Shown here piece by piece: positions 44,491 to 57,800 of a DNA stretch of 64,000 bases (position 1 is the stretch's first letter; each line of letters opens with the position of its first letter). The notes beneath the pieces were generated by a model that saw only the letters and a program-made list of their open reading frames with translations, was not told where the DNA came from and ran no database searches. The stretch covers positions 45,982,895 through 46,046,894 of the forward strand of contig CM054140.1 of the NCBI GenBank assembly GCA_028751875.1, in the 5' to 3' direction. The DNA is from Rapana venosa (taxonomy: Eukaryota > Mollusca > Gastropoda > Neogastropoda > Muricidae). Position numbers and translations under genes: made by a program.

Positions 44491-47400
44491 CCATACAAAC
44501 ATACATCATGCAACCCATACCAACACTCACGACAAACATTCCCCATTCATTTCTCCCCCCTCCCCCGCAAGACAATGACCCTCTCTTACCCTCTGTCCAA
44601 GATGTCTGTGATGCTCTCTAGCTTGTCAAAAGAATGTGATAGTGTAAAATGTTTACTTTATCCTTGTTTATGTATTTATTCATCTATTTATTTATTTCTA
44701 AAGACCAAGCCAAGTCTGGCTACACTTATGATGGCATATACTGATTTTTTTTTATCTTATTTTGTATCAGTCTGTTGTAGTATACCTCCAATCTTCTGTA
44801 TATCTTAAGCAGTACTTTATAAACTATGATTAATCTCCTTTTGTTTTAATTTATTTGTGTATCTGTCTCCCCACATATTTATTTGCCTGTTTAACCTCAT
44901 GCTGACTTACTTTATGTTTCAGTCTTTCATGATGAAATAGTGTTTCATGAAAACATGACAATAACTTTTGTTATTTTTTCTTTGTCAGGCACTGAAGGCA
45001 TATTTTTTTCTTTTTAGGGAATGAATGCCTTACACATATCAATTATTTTGTACAACATACCTCCAGCTTTTCATTATTTATCTCTGTTATTATGATTGAT
45101 AAAAATTGATTTTGTTGTAATCAGACACAGAAATTATATGGATGTAAGACGACTCTGTCTCAATCAAATATTATTTGATTTTTTTCCCCCGCAGGTTTGC
45201 TGGTTGTTATTATCACCTGAGCTTCGTGATCCGTGTTGATTCTATAAATGCCTTAGCTATCAGTTAATTCAGGATCATTTAGACAGTCAGTATCTTAGCA
45301 GCTAAATAACTGTGATAATACAGGATTAAGTTCCAATCTGAAAATGAATTTGTCTTCATATAGTTTACCCTTTTTTGTGTGCTTGTTCTGCTGTGCATAA
45401 TAATGACAACAACAAAGAAAAGAAAAGAGACCAAACTCTCAAAACGTATGGAGTACTTTCAGAAAAAAATTAAACCAAAGGTGGCACCTGTGAACTAAAC
45501 TTCATCTTAAGAAGCATCACTGATTTATATTGATAATGTGCCTTGAGAAAAATCTGTTTACATACATCAGTCATGTTAATGATTACGATAGAAATAAATA
45601 ATTTCATTAAAATCATAATTACAGTATAAAAAAACACACCAAAAAATCCAGTGATAATACTGTATTAATCTACAGAAAGCTGAGCAACTGTCTGCATAAA
45701 TAAAAGAAATAAACTGTGTCATAAAAAAACAAATTCACTATCTCAAAGGGGACATTTTAGAACAATGTCCAATTAGAAAAAAGCAAAAGTAAAATCAGTA
45801 GCTGCGATACTTGAAGAATAAAATTAATGAAACTACAGTTCAGCAGAGACATCACAAACAAGAGAACAGTTCCTAAACAGAGCATAGAACAGGCAACATG
45901 GAGTGACATTTCTCCCCACCAATCTTTCTATACACATTCTGTTCTGTGTTTGCCCCTTCACTGCATTTATTGATGCTGTTTTTATGTTTAACTTTGAACT
46001 TCTATGACCATAAACTGTGCAGGACAAAAACAGCACACCTTACGTTATTGTTGTAGCTCCTGATTGTAGCAATAATTACATGATATTCCTCACTTGCTTA
46101 GTGTATATATGTGATTTGTACATAAAAAACAACAACAGAAGCAGCTGTGATAGTATACAAGTACAGGAGAGAGCTTGATGTGTTGGAAGTGATGGTGAAC
46201 TGTGCGCAGAGTATCAGCCTTGAGCACAAAGATCAACCCTTCACTTCCTCGTGTACAATCATTCTCTGTTTATTCTTGAACAAAATGAATAGAACTGTAT
46301 TTGACTCTTATTGTGTATCGTTCTGCACTATACAATGATGTATATATATAATCTGTTCTGACTGTGATGCTGTTTATAAACATGTTCTACCACAATGCTC
46401 TTCTCTGTTCATTGAAAAGTTATCATTTGTTAGTATGGGAATATTGTGACAGCAGTAGAGCAAATTTCCTGTCGTTTGTAAAATTTCTTGAACAGCGGTA
46501 CACCCTGAGTGTTAGACTGTTCTTTATATGCTGATACATGCATGTGCATGCACGATAAACATAATGAATCTTCCCAGATTCGTTTTGAAATCAGGCTTTC
46601 GGTATGGCAGAAACAGTTTTATGACAAGACACTTTTGTTTTGATTTTTTAAAACTAGATCAAAGAGGTAAATTTTTCTTGCTGCGATCTTCAGTGCCAGG
46701 TATAAATTTAATGTAGGAAGCATTAACATGACCATACCTAGTGGAAGTCATTCTGCTAAGAAACCAGAGGTCAGTTTTCACCTAGAAATAGCCACACCAA
46801 GAAGTTGGACATTTTGCTCACCTTGAGGCGAGCTGCCTGCTTTGTTTCATGTCTCCTTGAACTGATTACTGTGGTATCTGCTGCCACAGACAAACGGATT
46901 CTGGGTGTGTTATGTGCTTGAAAATCACTTATGAAGCTTACACTTTTCAATACGAAGGCCAGTAGGATAGTGTGTTATGTAACAAATAAAGATAAGTGTG
47001 TTATGAAACAAACACAGATCCCAGCATATTATTTATATTGAAAATGAAAAGAGAATTCCTGCAGACTGATATTTCTGTATCTGCAGATAAGACAGTCATA
47101 TGTATTTTTAGTTATCACTTGAATTTTTTGTTGTTGTTTGTTTAGGGGGAGGGGGATAAATTCTTGATCTATTTTGCAGTCTGTTTCAGTATGAAGGAAC
47201 GATTGATATTTCAAGCTTGTGTCAAAAGAGATGCACAGAACGCTTTAGTTGATCTCCCCATTGGTTTAGGGGAAGTGTCAGTGCAAGCTGTGTATAATCC
47301 CTTTTTTCTTGATGATTTAGCACTCTATTTGTCAATTATTTTTTCACCTTTTTTTAAAAATGACAAACAATGTATGTTTATACTGTACTGATACAGCGCA

Positions 47401-48344
47401 TGAAGCGTAATGCGTGTTAAGAGAATAAAAATGATACACTGCATAAATGTACAGATTTCTTGGATGTTAGCACTGCACTTTGAAAAATAGCACCAGAAGT
47501 AATAATAATAATTTGTTATGTCATTATCCACTCATAATGCTGTTGTTACATCACCTTCTCTTCCAATCAAAGATTGCTGGGTGTGTTTCGTGCCTGCTAC
47601 CAAAGTTGACGGTTGTCTATGAAATTGTGGTGCTTTCATGCTGTTGCTCCAAGAGAGGTACTGTTCTGCATTTTCTGCCACTGTTCCAGACCTTGTATAC
47701 ATGTTCACCATGTCATTCCTTTCCTTTAAACATACATCTGCGAGGAGGGGGGGTGCTTTATTTCTTTCTTTTTGTCATAAACCTTTTTATATTTTAACTT
47801 TATTTTCCACACCCTTCTCTAAATCCCTTGATCACAACTTTTGGTTCATGCACTGTTAAAGGAATTTCAGAGTGATATGCGCCAAGTGCATTTAATACCA
47901 GGCTGTTTCTGCGATAATATCCTATTTCAGAGCTACCTACCGTACAGCACAGCAAGTGAAGATCATGACCAAAGCCTGTTAGGGTCAGGGTTTGCTAGCA
48001 GGGTTGATTAGCCTTACATCCAGCCCTAGATCACCACAAAATGTGTACAAGTGAAGGTTAGACAACTTGCCGCTGGATCAGAAGACATGGCTGTTGGGGT
48101 ACAACAGGGTCCTGAAGTACCAGTCTACAACTTTGTGACACCTGCTGGATTAAGAGTGGAGACTTTTTGCATCTCCTACACCATTTTATGTGCAGACCCT
48201 GCCTGTGCCTTACTGTTTCGTGTCCACACACCAAGCAAAAGATCACGTATAGACATCTATTCATGGGAGTGTTTACTGAGTTACAAAAACTCGGTGAAAA
48301 AATAGGAAAAAATTCAAAAATTCAGACAGTGTGCCCCAGTGCTT

Positions 48345-48422
48345 TGGGTTATAATAATAATAATAATGTATGGAATTTATATAGCACTGAATCTTGTAAA
48401 GCAACAAATCAAAGCGCTTTTT
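48345..48422 (-). mobile_element. LINE/SINE 3' end with (att)n tail
   Basis: Contains ataataataataatgtatgg, then aatttatatagcactgaatc and caaatcaaagcgc. Same family and orientation as 663, 21798 and 57475. Confidence 0.6.
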
Positions 48423-50689
48423 AAAAAAATGTATGCGTGTGCACGCGGTTTTTAAAATTCTGTTATGCTGTTGGTCAGTTCTCTTTTAGGTGGATATTTT
48501 TGGGGGCAGATGTGGAGTAACATATACGGGATGTCTCACACGTGGTGACTCCTCCTGAAGCTACATCTGAAAAGTAACCCTAACCATGCTAGAAAACCAC
48601 AGGCTATAATACCTTTCTGCACGGATGTTCCTGATCACTGTTTGGTGTATCAAAACAGGACCTAGACATTTCAGTTTAACCCTTTGGCTGCATCGGTTAT
48701 GAGATAAATTGTTGGCGCCACTGTCTACACTTTGCTGTCAACGTGATGAATTTACTTGTCACTGAACTAGACAGATTTTTCCTTACATTTGTATTCAGTT
48801 TGCTGGGAAAAGCATAACGCTGGGAAAAAGTTGATGTGTTTGGCATTCTTTATTCATTCATCTTTCAGAAGAAAAAAAAAGTATACTTTTACAGGTTTTT
48901 ATCCAGTAGCAAAGTTTAACGAATGTTTTGAAAATTTATACTGTATATCATGTAACCTTGGCAAATAGGTCGAGCGTAAATCTTATGTCCTGGGCAGGAA
49001 AAGGGTTAAAGGAAGTGACATTTCCTGTCAGGACAGTCCAAATTCCAACCAACTCCGGTATCACAAAAGGAGAGAGGAAAAAAAAATGTTGTGTTTCATA
49101 ATTAAAAAATGGCATGGAAGCAGGGAATCTGCCAAGAATGTGTGATTATTTTTATGTTTGATCAGTGTGATATCAAGATATTGTAGATAGTCGTCATATT
49201 TTTGTGGGGCAAAATTATTTATTCAGTGTGAGCTGTCTTCGCTTTTCTTTTTTAAGTTTCAAATGTTTAAGTTTCAAAAATAAATTCTACTTATGTGGAA
49301 TAAACTATTTTAAATGTAAAACAGTACCAGCTTTTTACATTTAAATAATGTTCAACAATGACTTATCTTTTCCTTCAGCTAAATAAATTATCCTTTCATT
49401 CCTCTGTCTGTCTGTCTGTCTCTCTTCAGTATTAATTATCACAATCAAAAGAAAAGTGTAGTTCAAATGGATACATATGTATATGAATGAAATAGAAGTA
49501 CAGCCCATAATCTGAAAACTGATTCATAATAATGTAGAAAAAAAATGTTACTTGTACTATATGGTATGTGCTGTCATTTTTTTTCTTAAATCTTGGCGAG
49601 TTTTCTTTTTTTTGCATGTACATTCATATATATATGAAATATTGAAAGGGCAAATCACAGGGGTTCATTTTTTGACACATTTATATAACACTAATATTGA
49701 AGCCAGCATTCTTATGTAATGTTCAGAAAATTATGTACATTATAGTGCTCACTATTTTAGCTCTACTGTAGTACCATTTCATTTGGTACGTCATTTTTTT
49801 AAACAAATGGAAGACGCCACTTTTTTCATAGCTTTATTCATGAATAAAAGCTATTATGAAATATCAGTGTGTGTGGTGTGTGTGTGTGTTCATATGTGTG
49901 TGTGTGTGTGTGTTCATATGTGTGCGTGTGTGTGTGTTCATGTGTGTGTGTGTGTGATGTGCCTTGTACTTAACTTGGGTATCATTACCAGAGAGCTTGC
50001 ACAAACTTCTGGGTGTGCCAAAAAACCATATAGTTTAGAAGTGACAGATTACCATGTTTTTACTCTGACTGTTTTTTTTTATGGGAACTTAATTTCTAAC
50101 TGTTATATCTTATGATAAAACCTAGCAGTTAAAAGCACCAACCTGTGATCTAAAGGTAAGTGAGGACATGTGTTCAAAATCTTTGCTAAAGCACCAGTTC
50201 AAAGGGAACTTTCCCCTGGAGTCAACATTACAGACTATTTCTCCAATCCTAACCAATCCAATCCTGTTGTTTATAGCCCCACCGACCATAGAGACCATAT
50301 CGGGTCTGTCACCTTGTAAAATTTCAAATTTCAGAATAAAACTATGCAGCAATATACAGATTAAAACGGGGAATAACATCAACTCTACTGTCACTCCTTG
50401 TATCAACGCTCCGACCAACCATAAGGGTCAACCCAGGACGGTTACTACACTGTGGGAGAAGCAAAAATAAAATGAGATAAAACCCAAACCAGATTCCTTA
50501 AAACAACCTTGTTCTTAATGACTGACTACGACACCTTCACTCATATCAGATAGAACATGCCCGATTCTATCAAGAAGTCCTGAAATCCCAAAGAAGGAGA
50601 CTCTAAAGTGAGGTCCTTTGCAAAAATGCATGCAGAACATCTTCCACACAAGCTGAACACCTGTCCACATCTTACAGGGGAGTACGACA

Positions 50690-51160
50690 GTTAAGGCTGG
50701 TGGTATGGATGGCACGGACATACCCAGCATGCATCCTGTGACATGAAGAGGGATGGGCTCCACCAGGTTCAACCTGCTCTAGCCGCACTTCTTCCTTTTT
50801 TGTCATGTTTCTCCCAGGGCAGGTTTGAGAATGATGAGCCTTCTCCATCTCTCTCTGTTTTGAGCTTCCCCCTTATTTATGCCCCTTTCTCTAAGATCAA
50901 CTGCAATACAGGCAGCCCAGGTCTTGCTAGGTCTTCCCGATGGTCTCTTTCCATCCACTACGAAGTTCATTGCTCTTTTTATGATGTGGTGGTCTGCTTT
51001 CCGTTGAACGTGCCCAAACCAGCGCAGTCTATTGGTACTAGCTACAGACTTCAGATCATCAACTTTGCACATTCTCCATAGTGCTCTAGCCGCACTGCCT
51101 GAGAAAAATTCAATGCAGCTCCTAATGACTCCTTAAGGAGTTCAGGCTGAAGTCAAGTAA
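50690..51160 (+). mobile_element. SINE family B (plus orientation) split by a LINE fragment
   Basis: Left part: gtggtatggatggcacggac, then acccagcatgcatcctg and gatgggctccaccaggttca. Right part: gcactgcctgagaaaaattc, then gactccttaaggagttcagg and aagtcaagtaaatg. The two halves rejoin exactly across 50790-51081. Confidence 0.75.
50790..51081 (-). mobile_element. 5'-truncated LINE fragment with 15-bp target-site duplication
   Basis: The minus strand reads STNRLRWFGHVQRKADHHII, then GRPSKTWAACIAVDL, the C-terminal end of a LINE reverse transcriptase of a different family from 11865-12795. Exact 15-bp flanking repeats TGCTCTAGCCGCACT are at 50775-50789 and 51082-51096. Confidence 0.85.
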
Positions 51161-51186
51161 ATGCTTTTTGAACAAAATCGTTGGTC

Positions 51187-51290
51187 CCTGAAGTCGGAAT
51201 GCAGCCACCTTAATGGTGGGTAAAAAATGGTTGCATACGCAAAAATCTCACCATTGGTGAGCCTCGGAGCTCTAGCCAAGGAACGGGAAA
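51187..51290 (+). repeat. Dispersed ~100-bp repeat D
   Basis: The best-preserved copy: cggaatgcagccaccttaat, then gttgcatacgcaaaaatctc, accattggtgagcctcggag and ctctagccaaggaac, with an A-rich 3' side. It directly follows the family B SINE. Confidence 0.75.
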
Positions 51291-51904
51291 GGAAAAAAAA
51301 AAGATTTTCACTCTAAAGACTCACAGAAAAAAAAAATCTTCAGCAAAATCTGAAAACACACACAAAGAAAAGACTGTAACTAGAGTGAGTAGAGCCACTG
51401 CAATTATGAAAAGTAGATATTATAGTGTTTACTAGCTGTTATTATGAAATCAATCAATTCATCAATAAATAAATTAAATAGATTTATTTAAAACATCCCA
51501 ATTTTATTCGTCCACACTTGTGAGCATAAACATCGCGTAATCATTGTTTTCTTTTTACCATCGTTTACATCACAGGGGAGATTATAATAATCACATTCAA
51601 CGCTCATTTCACTAGTCCTTCAATGAAATTCTGAAAAGAATGAAGTGGGTTTAGTTTTCAAACAAACATCAACAACAGAGTTAATTTTTAAACTGAAATC
51701 ATACTGATGTTAGTTCAAAACAGTTCAGCTTAAATAGTGCACATGTTCATAATCAATGTCTGAAGAAAATAAACAGCCATTTTTGTGAGCCTGCCACACC
51801 TAGGTACACACTCTTATAATTTTTTCTTACTTCATAGAGCTCTAGTCTTTAATCCGTTTTGATGACTGAAGACAACACTATCAAAAACAATTTGCCAGGG
51901 TTCT

Positions 51905-52170
51905 CCCTAAACTCCCTGAGGAGTCATGGGGCAATGCATTGACATTTCCAGGTAGTGCATCTTGCCCACTTTGAACATGGCACAGCCCATTCCTCTCCAT
52001 GCTGTATCGCGCATGCTGGGTATGTTTGGTTCACCTATACCATCACTTCAGTCACAGCTGGCCTACTCTTCTTCAAATCATAAATGGCTGTAAAATGTGT
52101 GTATTAGACTTCAGTCCTTCAAGATCAAAAGCCCATTGTCTTCATTCATCCAGCTGTTGCCCCCAGGCAA
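51905..52170 (-). mobile_element. SINE family B, fragment
   Basis: Contains taaactccctgaggagtcat, then agcatgctgggtatgtttgg-like and cagtcacagctggcctac sequence, as in the copy at 1252. Confidence 0.6.
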
Positions 52171-52221
52171 ACAAACAACAAAAAGTGTAGCCACTATCAT
52201 CCCCCCCCCCCCCCCTCCCGG

Positions 52222-52275
52222 TTCCTCAGCTAGAGTTCTGAGGTTCATCACTGGTGAGATTTTCGGGGCGTAGAT
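52222..52275 (-). repeat. Repeat D, fragment
   Basis: Contains gttcctcagctagagttctg and aggttcatcactggtgagat, with a poly-C run before it (about 52201-52215). Confidence 0.55.
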
Positions 52276-53135
52276 ATCTGTATCAAAGACACATGAAACT
52301 GGCCCTGTATCATGTTAATCACTGTATGGCACAAAGTCTGTCATGTTTTCTGCAATCGTATGTAACCAAGACTTAAGAAAATGAATCAAACGGAGATTAA
52401 TCCGACAAAAGGCAATCTATACCCACAAATAAGAAAAACAATTGTACTTCACACACAAGAATTTTCTCCATTTCTGTACAAGTCTAGCAGGCACACAGGA
52501 CTCCAGTTAGTAATGAACTTTTGGTTAGAACAACAAAGTGCGAAAATAACAATAAAATAACAGAGTGCAACAAATCAATAACAATAAAAGGGAATAATAA
52601 ATCAAATTTTAAAAAAAGACTTCATCCCCCCAAAAAACAAAAAATATAATACCAACGGAAAAAGAGAAAATTTTAAAAATCAATCAAACAAACAAACAAA
52701 ATCAAACGAAAGAAAACACAGTCAATTCCAAAAGGCATGCAAACTTACCATTCATCTCCAATCACTCACGGAAGTACAGGCCAGATTTCAAATCTGCCCA
52801 GATCCGAACCCTACTCCTTCCAAGTCTGATCATGCATGCTGCTTTGTTGCAGAACCACTAATTTTTTTAAAATCACTGTTGGTAAACATGGGGTATGATT
52901 CTGTACAACTTCCCAATCACTTTTGATAAACCAGGAAAGGATTCATCTCTCTAGACTTCTCAACATGTCGACATTTCTGTTCCACCAAACTCCACAGCCT
53001 TCCAGTTTGACGCAGCTTGCAATGATTTTTCATTTCAGCTATGGTGGTCCCAGGGGAGGTAGTAAGTTGAGAAAACGCAGACAAAACGTGTAGCAGATGT
53101 CGATACAACTGTACATAACTCCTCTCAGTTCATCG

Positions 53136-53302
53136 TTACAACCGAGCGTGTGGGGTGGTGGGGTGGTATTTGCGGTACATGGTTACGACGGCAGCGCCGC
53201 CGATGCCGAAGTTGTGTTGCATGGCTACCTTGGCGCCCTCTACTTGTCGCTTGCTGGCCTCGCCCCGAAGCTGCCACACCAGTTCAGCACACTGACCCAG
53301 AC
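53136..53302 (-). CDS. Thiolase last exon with stop
   Basis: The acceptor is tccacacag. It encodes [35 protein letters not shown] and [19 protein letters not shown], then TAA at 53136-53138. This is the end of the thiolase fold; vertebrate SCPx continues into the SCP2 domain from about this point. Confidence 0.93.
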
Positions 53303-54772
53303 CTGTGTGGACAGACAACAGGATGAAAGAGTGTATGAGAAGATAATATATCTATATTTTGGACTGTCAATGATTTATTTCCAAAACCCTCCCCCAACTG
53401 TCAACATTCTGATGAAACAGACAGTGAGTGACGTGACAGGTGATGTTCCCTTCCCCTTGCGCTGCAGTCTGTGCTTGGCTGCCTCTGCTGCCTTCTTACT
53501 GTGCTTGCGGGAGAACTTGAGGTCCCTGAAGAACTTGGGGTCCACCTCTGTTGCCTTCTTACTGTGCTTGCGGGAGAACTTGAGGTCTCTGAAGAACTTG
53601 GGGTCCACCCCTTTCATGGAAGGATATCTGACAGTCTTGGGCCTCTTGATGCCCTTTCTGTGGGCCTTCTTGTTCTGGTTATGATTCATGTGGTTCTTGT
53701 GGACTTAGCCATGTTTAAGGTAGATAGAGTAGCATAACTCTGATGACGACTGTACACCCAGTCTAAATGCGGGATTGTCTAAAAATGCATGTATGCATGT
53801 TTGTATGCATGTGCACACAAGATTTAGTTCTCTTAACCCCTTTGAGGTATGGGAGGATTACAAACACGTTTAACAGGAAAATACACCTATCAGTCATTGA
53901 CTTTTAAGATATCGGCACCAACAGAAACTGAAAAAAAAAGTGTTCAGCAGGTAAGGAGTAAGTTTCTTGAAATAATCAACAAAACAGTAAAAAAAAAGTG
54001 CAAGGCATTTTAAATAAACCATTACATCCAATTTCTTTGTATTTATTTATCTTTTTTTAATTGATTCTATTTAATTCTTTTATATCTAGGATAATGGAAT
54101 AAGCACTTATGTGCTTTTTTTTACATCCAGTCCCTGTGTGTATGCAGTTTTGTAAATTGTCATCTGTTCCCACTGGCACACAACGGCCTACTCTTACAAA
54201 AAGCGGAACAGGATTTAACATGTGCGCAAGATTTCTGTGTGCCTTCGCACACGGGACCTCGGTTTATAGTCGCATCTGAAGGACTTTTGGGGAGAGTGGA
54301 GTCTGTACTGATGTTAACTCCAGGGAAAAATATCCCCTTGAACGGGAATTAAACCCGGATCGTCAGATTGCGAGCGCAAGGATCTAACCACTAGGCTATC
54401 CCATCCCGTTGTTGTTAAACAATTTGAGTAGAGCATCAGGGTAAATGTGTACTCAGTTGACACAGAAAACAAATTTTAATAAAATAACAGCAAATCTGAG
54501 AAATTTTGACAAAAGAACTTGTCAAGATTTGCATTTCATCAGCTTACAAAAATAATGATATAACTTAACATAGGCTGAAGAAAATGCTATGGAATAAAAT
54601 ACAAACACACACAGTCATAAAAGAACATACACAGAAACACACACACTTCATAGACAGTCACAGACATAACAAACAGACACACGCAAGCTCATTCACTCAT
54701 TTATTTATTCACTCAATATCTCCTCTTCATTCACTCAATCTCTCTCTCTCTTTTCCTCTTACACACACACAC

Positions 54773-54829
<57 letters not shown>

Positions 54830-57800
54830 GTAGGCCATTGTGTGCCGGTGGGAACAGATGACAGAATTGACAAAACCGCATACACACGGGGACTGGATGT
54901 AAAAAAGCACACAAGTACTTATTCCATTATCCTCGATATAAAAGAATAAAAAATAAAAAATAAAACAAATAAACACACACACACACACACACAGGGGACA
55001 GGATAGCCTGGTTGGTTAGGGTGTTGCGCACTGCACTCGTGATCTGCTGACCCAGGTTCGAATCCCATTCAAGGGGGTACTTCCTCTGGAGTTAACATCA
55101 GTGCTGACTCCACTCTCCCCCCCTACCCCAGGTCCTTTGGATGAGACTATGAACTGAGGTCCTGTGTGCAAACGCACACAGAATATCTTGTGCACACGTT
55201 AAAACCTCTGTGCCAGTGGGAACGGATGACAAAATTTACAAAAGTGCACACACACAGGGACTGGATGCAAAAAAGTGCATAAGAGCTTATTTCATTATCC
55301 TCAAAATAAAAGAATTAAAAATTTTTTTTAAATGATAAATAAATGAACACACACACACACCTTCCCTGACTCCACACACACATATACCTCTCTCCCTCCA
55401 CTTTGACACACACACACACACAGACACATACACAGTTGCAATCTGATGACCTGGGTTCGATTCCCGTTCATGGGGATTTTTCCTCTGGAGTTAACATCAG
55501 TGCAGACTCCACTCTCGCCCAAAGTCCTTCGAACGAGACTATAAACCGAGGTCCCGTGTGCGAACATCTTGCGCACACGTTAAAACCTGTTCCGCTTTTT
55601 GTAAGAGTTGGCCATTCTGTGCCAGTGGGAACAGATGACAACATTTACAAAAGTGCACACGCACACAGGGACTGGATGCAAAAAAGTGCATAAGAGCTTA
55701 TTCCATTATCCTCCAAATAAAAGAATTTAAAAAATAATAAAATAAAAAAAATGATAAATAAATGAACACACACATAGACATACAGACACACCTTCCCCAA
55801 TTCCACACACACATATACCTCCCTCCCTCCACTTTCACACACACACACACACACAGTCGCAATCTGACGACCTGGGTTCGATTCCCGTTCAAGGGGATAT
55901 TTTCCTCTGGAGTTAACATCAGTGCAGACTCCACTCTCCCCCAAAGTCCTTCAGATGAGACTATAAACCGAGGTCCCGTGTGCGAACACACGCAGAACAT
56001 CTTGCGCACATGTTAAATCCTGTTCTGCTTTTCCTAAGAGTAGGCTATTGTGTGCCGGTGGGAACAGATGACAGAATTCACAAATCCGCATACACACGGG
56101 GACTTGATGTAAAAAAGCACATAAATGCTTATTCCAGTATCCTTGATATAAAAGAATAAATAAATAAAAAACAGACACACAGCGACAGACACATTCCCCT
56201 CCCTCCCAACACACACACAAACACTCATTCCTGCACACACACACACATTCCTACACACACATTCCTACACACACACACACACACACCACACACATTCCTA
56301 CACACACACACACACACATTCGCACACACACCCATACACACACAAACAAACCTGTAGCTCCAATAGGGTGACCTTTAGACTCCAACCCACCGGAGGGGTT
56401 GAAGACCCACTTATTGGCCAAGTAGAGCGACTGGCCGCCATCTTTATTGGATCGCCACGACGACTCTTTCATCATCCTCAGGCCCTGGCCCTCCGGCACG
56501 CACTGCAAGGCCTCGTACATGAACAACTCGTTGCAGGAAAAACAGTCGTGCACCTCAAACACCTGAAGGACAAAAGAAACTTGAAGATAAGATGGGGTTT
56601 TTTGAGGATATGAAGTGAAATATCGTTGGTGTGTTTTTGGAGGAGGAAAGGTTTTGTGGATACAAATTTTTGAAAAAATTGTTTTTTGAGGATATGAAGT
56701 GAAATATTTTTTGGTGTGTTTTTGAAAGGAGAAAAGGTTTTGTGGATAAAATTTTTGAAAAAAAAGTTTTTTGAGGATATGAAGTGAAATATTGTTTGTG
56801 TGTTTTTGAAGGGGGAAAAGTTTTGTGGATAAAATTTTTGAAAAAAAATGTTTTTTGAGGATATGAAGTGAAATATTTTTTGGTGTGTTTTTGAAGGAGA
56901 AAAGGTTTTGTGGATAACATTTGTGAAATGATATGAGAATAAGATCCTAAATGGCACAGTGAAGGGAGGAAGAAGAAGAGGCAGACAAAGGAAGAGATGG
57001 GAGGACAACATTCGAAAGTGGACAGACATGGAGCTAAGAGACTGGAGAAAGATGGTTGACAAAGCTTCGAGGGCGCTCCAAAGGATTCGGAATCTGAGGG
57101 ATCGGTGACGGTGATGGCGACGGATGAGAATAAATGGAAATTGGGATGTAGTTGGTGTACTTGCATGCCTGTGAGTGTGAGTGTGTATGTGTGTGTGTGT
57201 GTGTGTGTGTGTTTGTTGTGTGTGCACGGGCACATGTGATTGTGTGGTGTGTGCATTTGTGAATGAACATACATACTATAATGACCAAACAACTGCACTG
57301 GAAAGTATTTTACAGCTAAAAATAAATATCATCAATCCCCAAAATTCAGAATGCCTTAATACCTTAATGGTCGGTTAAAAACGGTCACGTACGCAAACAT
57401 CTCAACATTGGTGAACATCGGAGCTCTAGCTGAGGAACAAAAACAATCAATACAATAATAATAACAACAACAATAATTATAATAATAAGGTATGGAACTT
57501 ATATAGTGCTGAATCTTGTAAAGCAACAAATCAAAGTGCACAAAAATACAAACATATAAGCTCCTGATGTTGACATCTATGTTCTTTCATCTTCTCCCTC
57601 TTGTTTCCTCCTAGCACTATGCCCTACAAAATGGTTTTTGTGATGTTGCTGTTGTGGCTTTTCTCAGCTTCATTAAGCACCCTGGCAGTCATCCGGAATA
57701 TGCCCTCTGTCTCACACATCGCATCTTGGAATCATTGTCAGGCCTTAGGTACACAATGGATGAGAAGTTGGCATGTATGGCTGTTCTAAGATTGGAATCA

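Larger units (their letters stand above)
43843..53135. other. Convergent intergenic region
   Basis: About 9 kb between the ends of TTLL7 and the thiolase gene. I see no coding exon on either strand. It contains the SINE, LINE and repeat D copies listed separately and a TG tract at 49868-49955. On the minus strand, AATAAA at about 51483 and 51503 could serve the thiolase mRNA. Confidence 0.55.
55331..56172 (+). repeat. ~420-bp tandem duplication carrying SINE A
   Basis: aatgataaataaatgaacac begins both units (55331 and about 55750), each followed by the same CA-rich linker (cacacatatacctc) and the same truncated SINE. A further CA-rich stretch with cattcctacacac units follows to 56350, just beside a thiolase exon. 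Confidence 0.75.

Noticed and set aside
42008..53135. SCP2 sterol-carrier exons for the thiolase gene
   Set aside because: No minus-strand frame here resembles the SCP2 domain; long frames are antisense to repeats or random.
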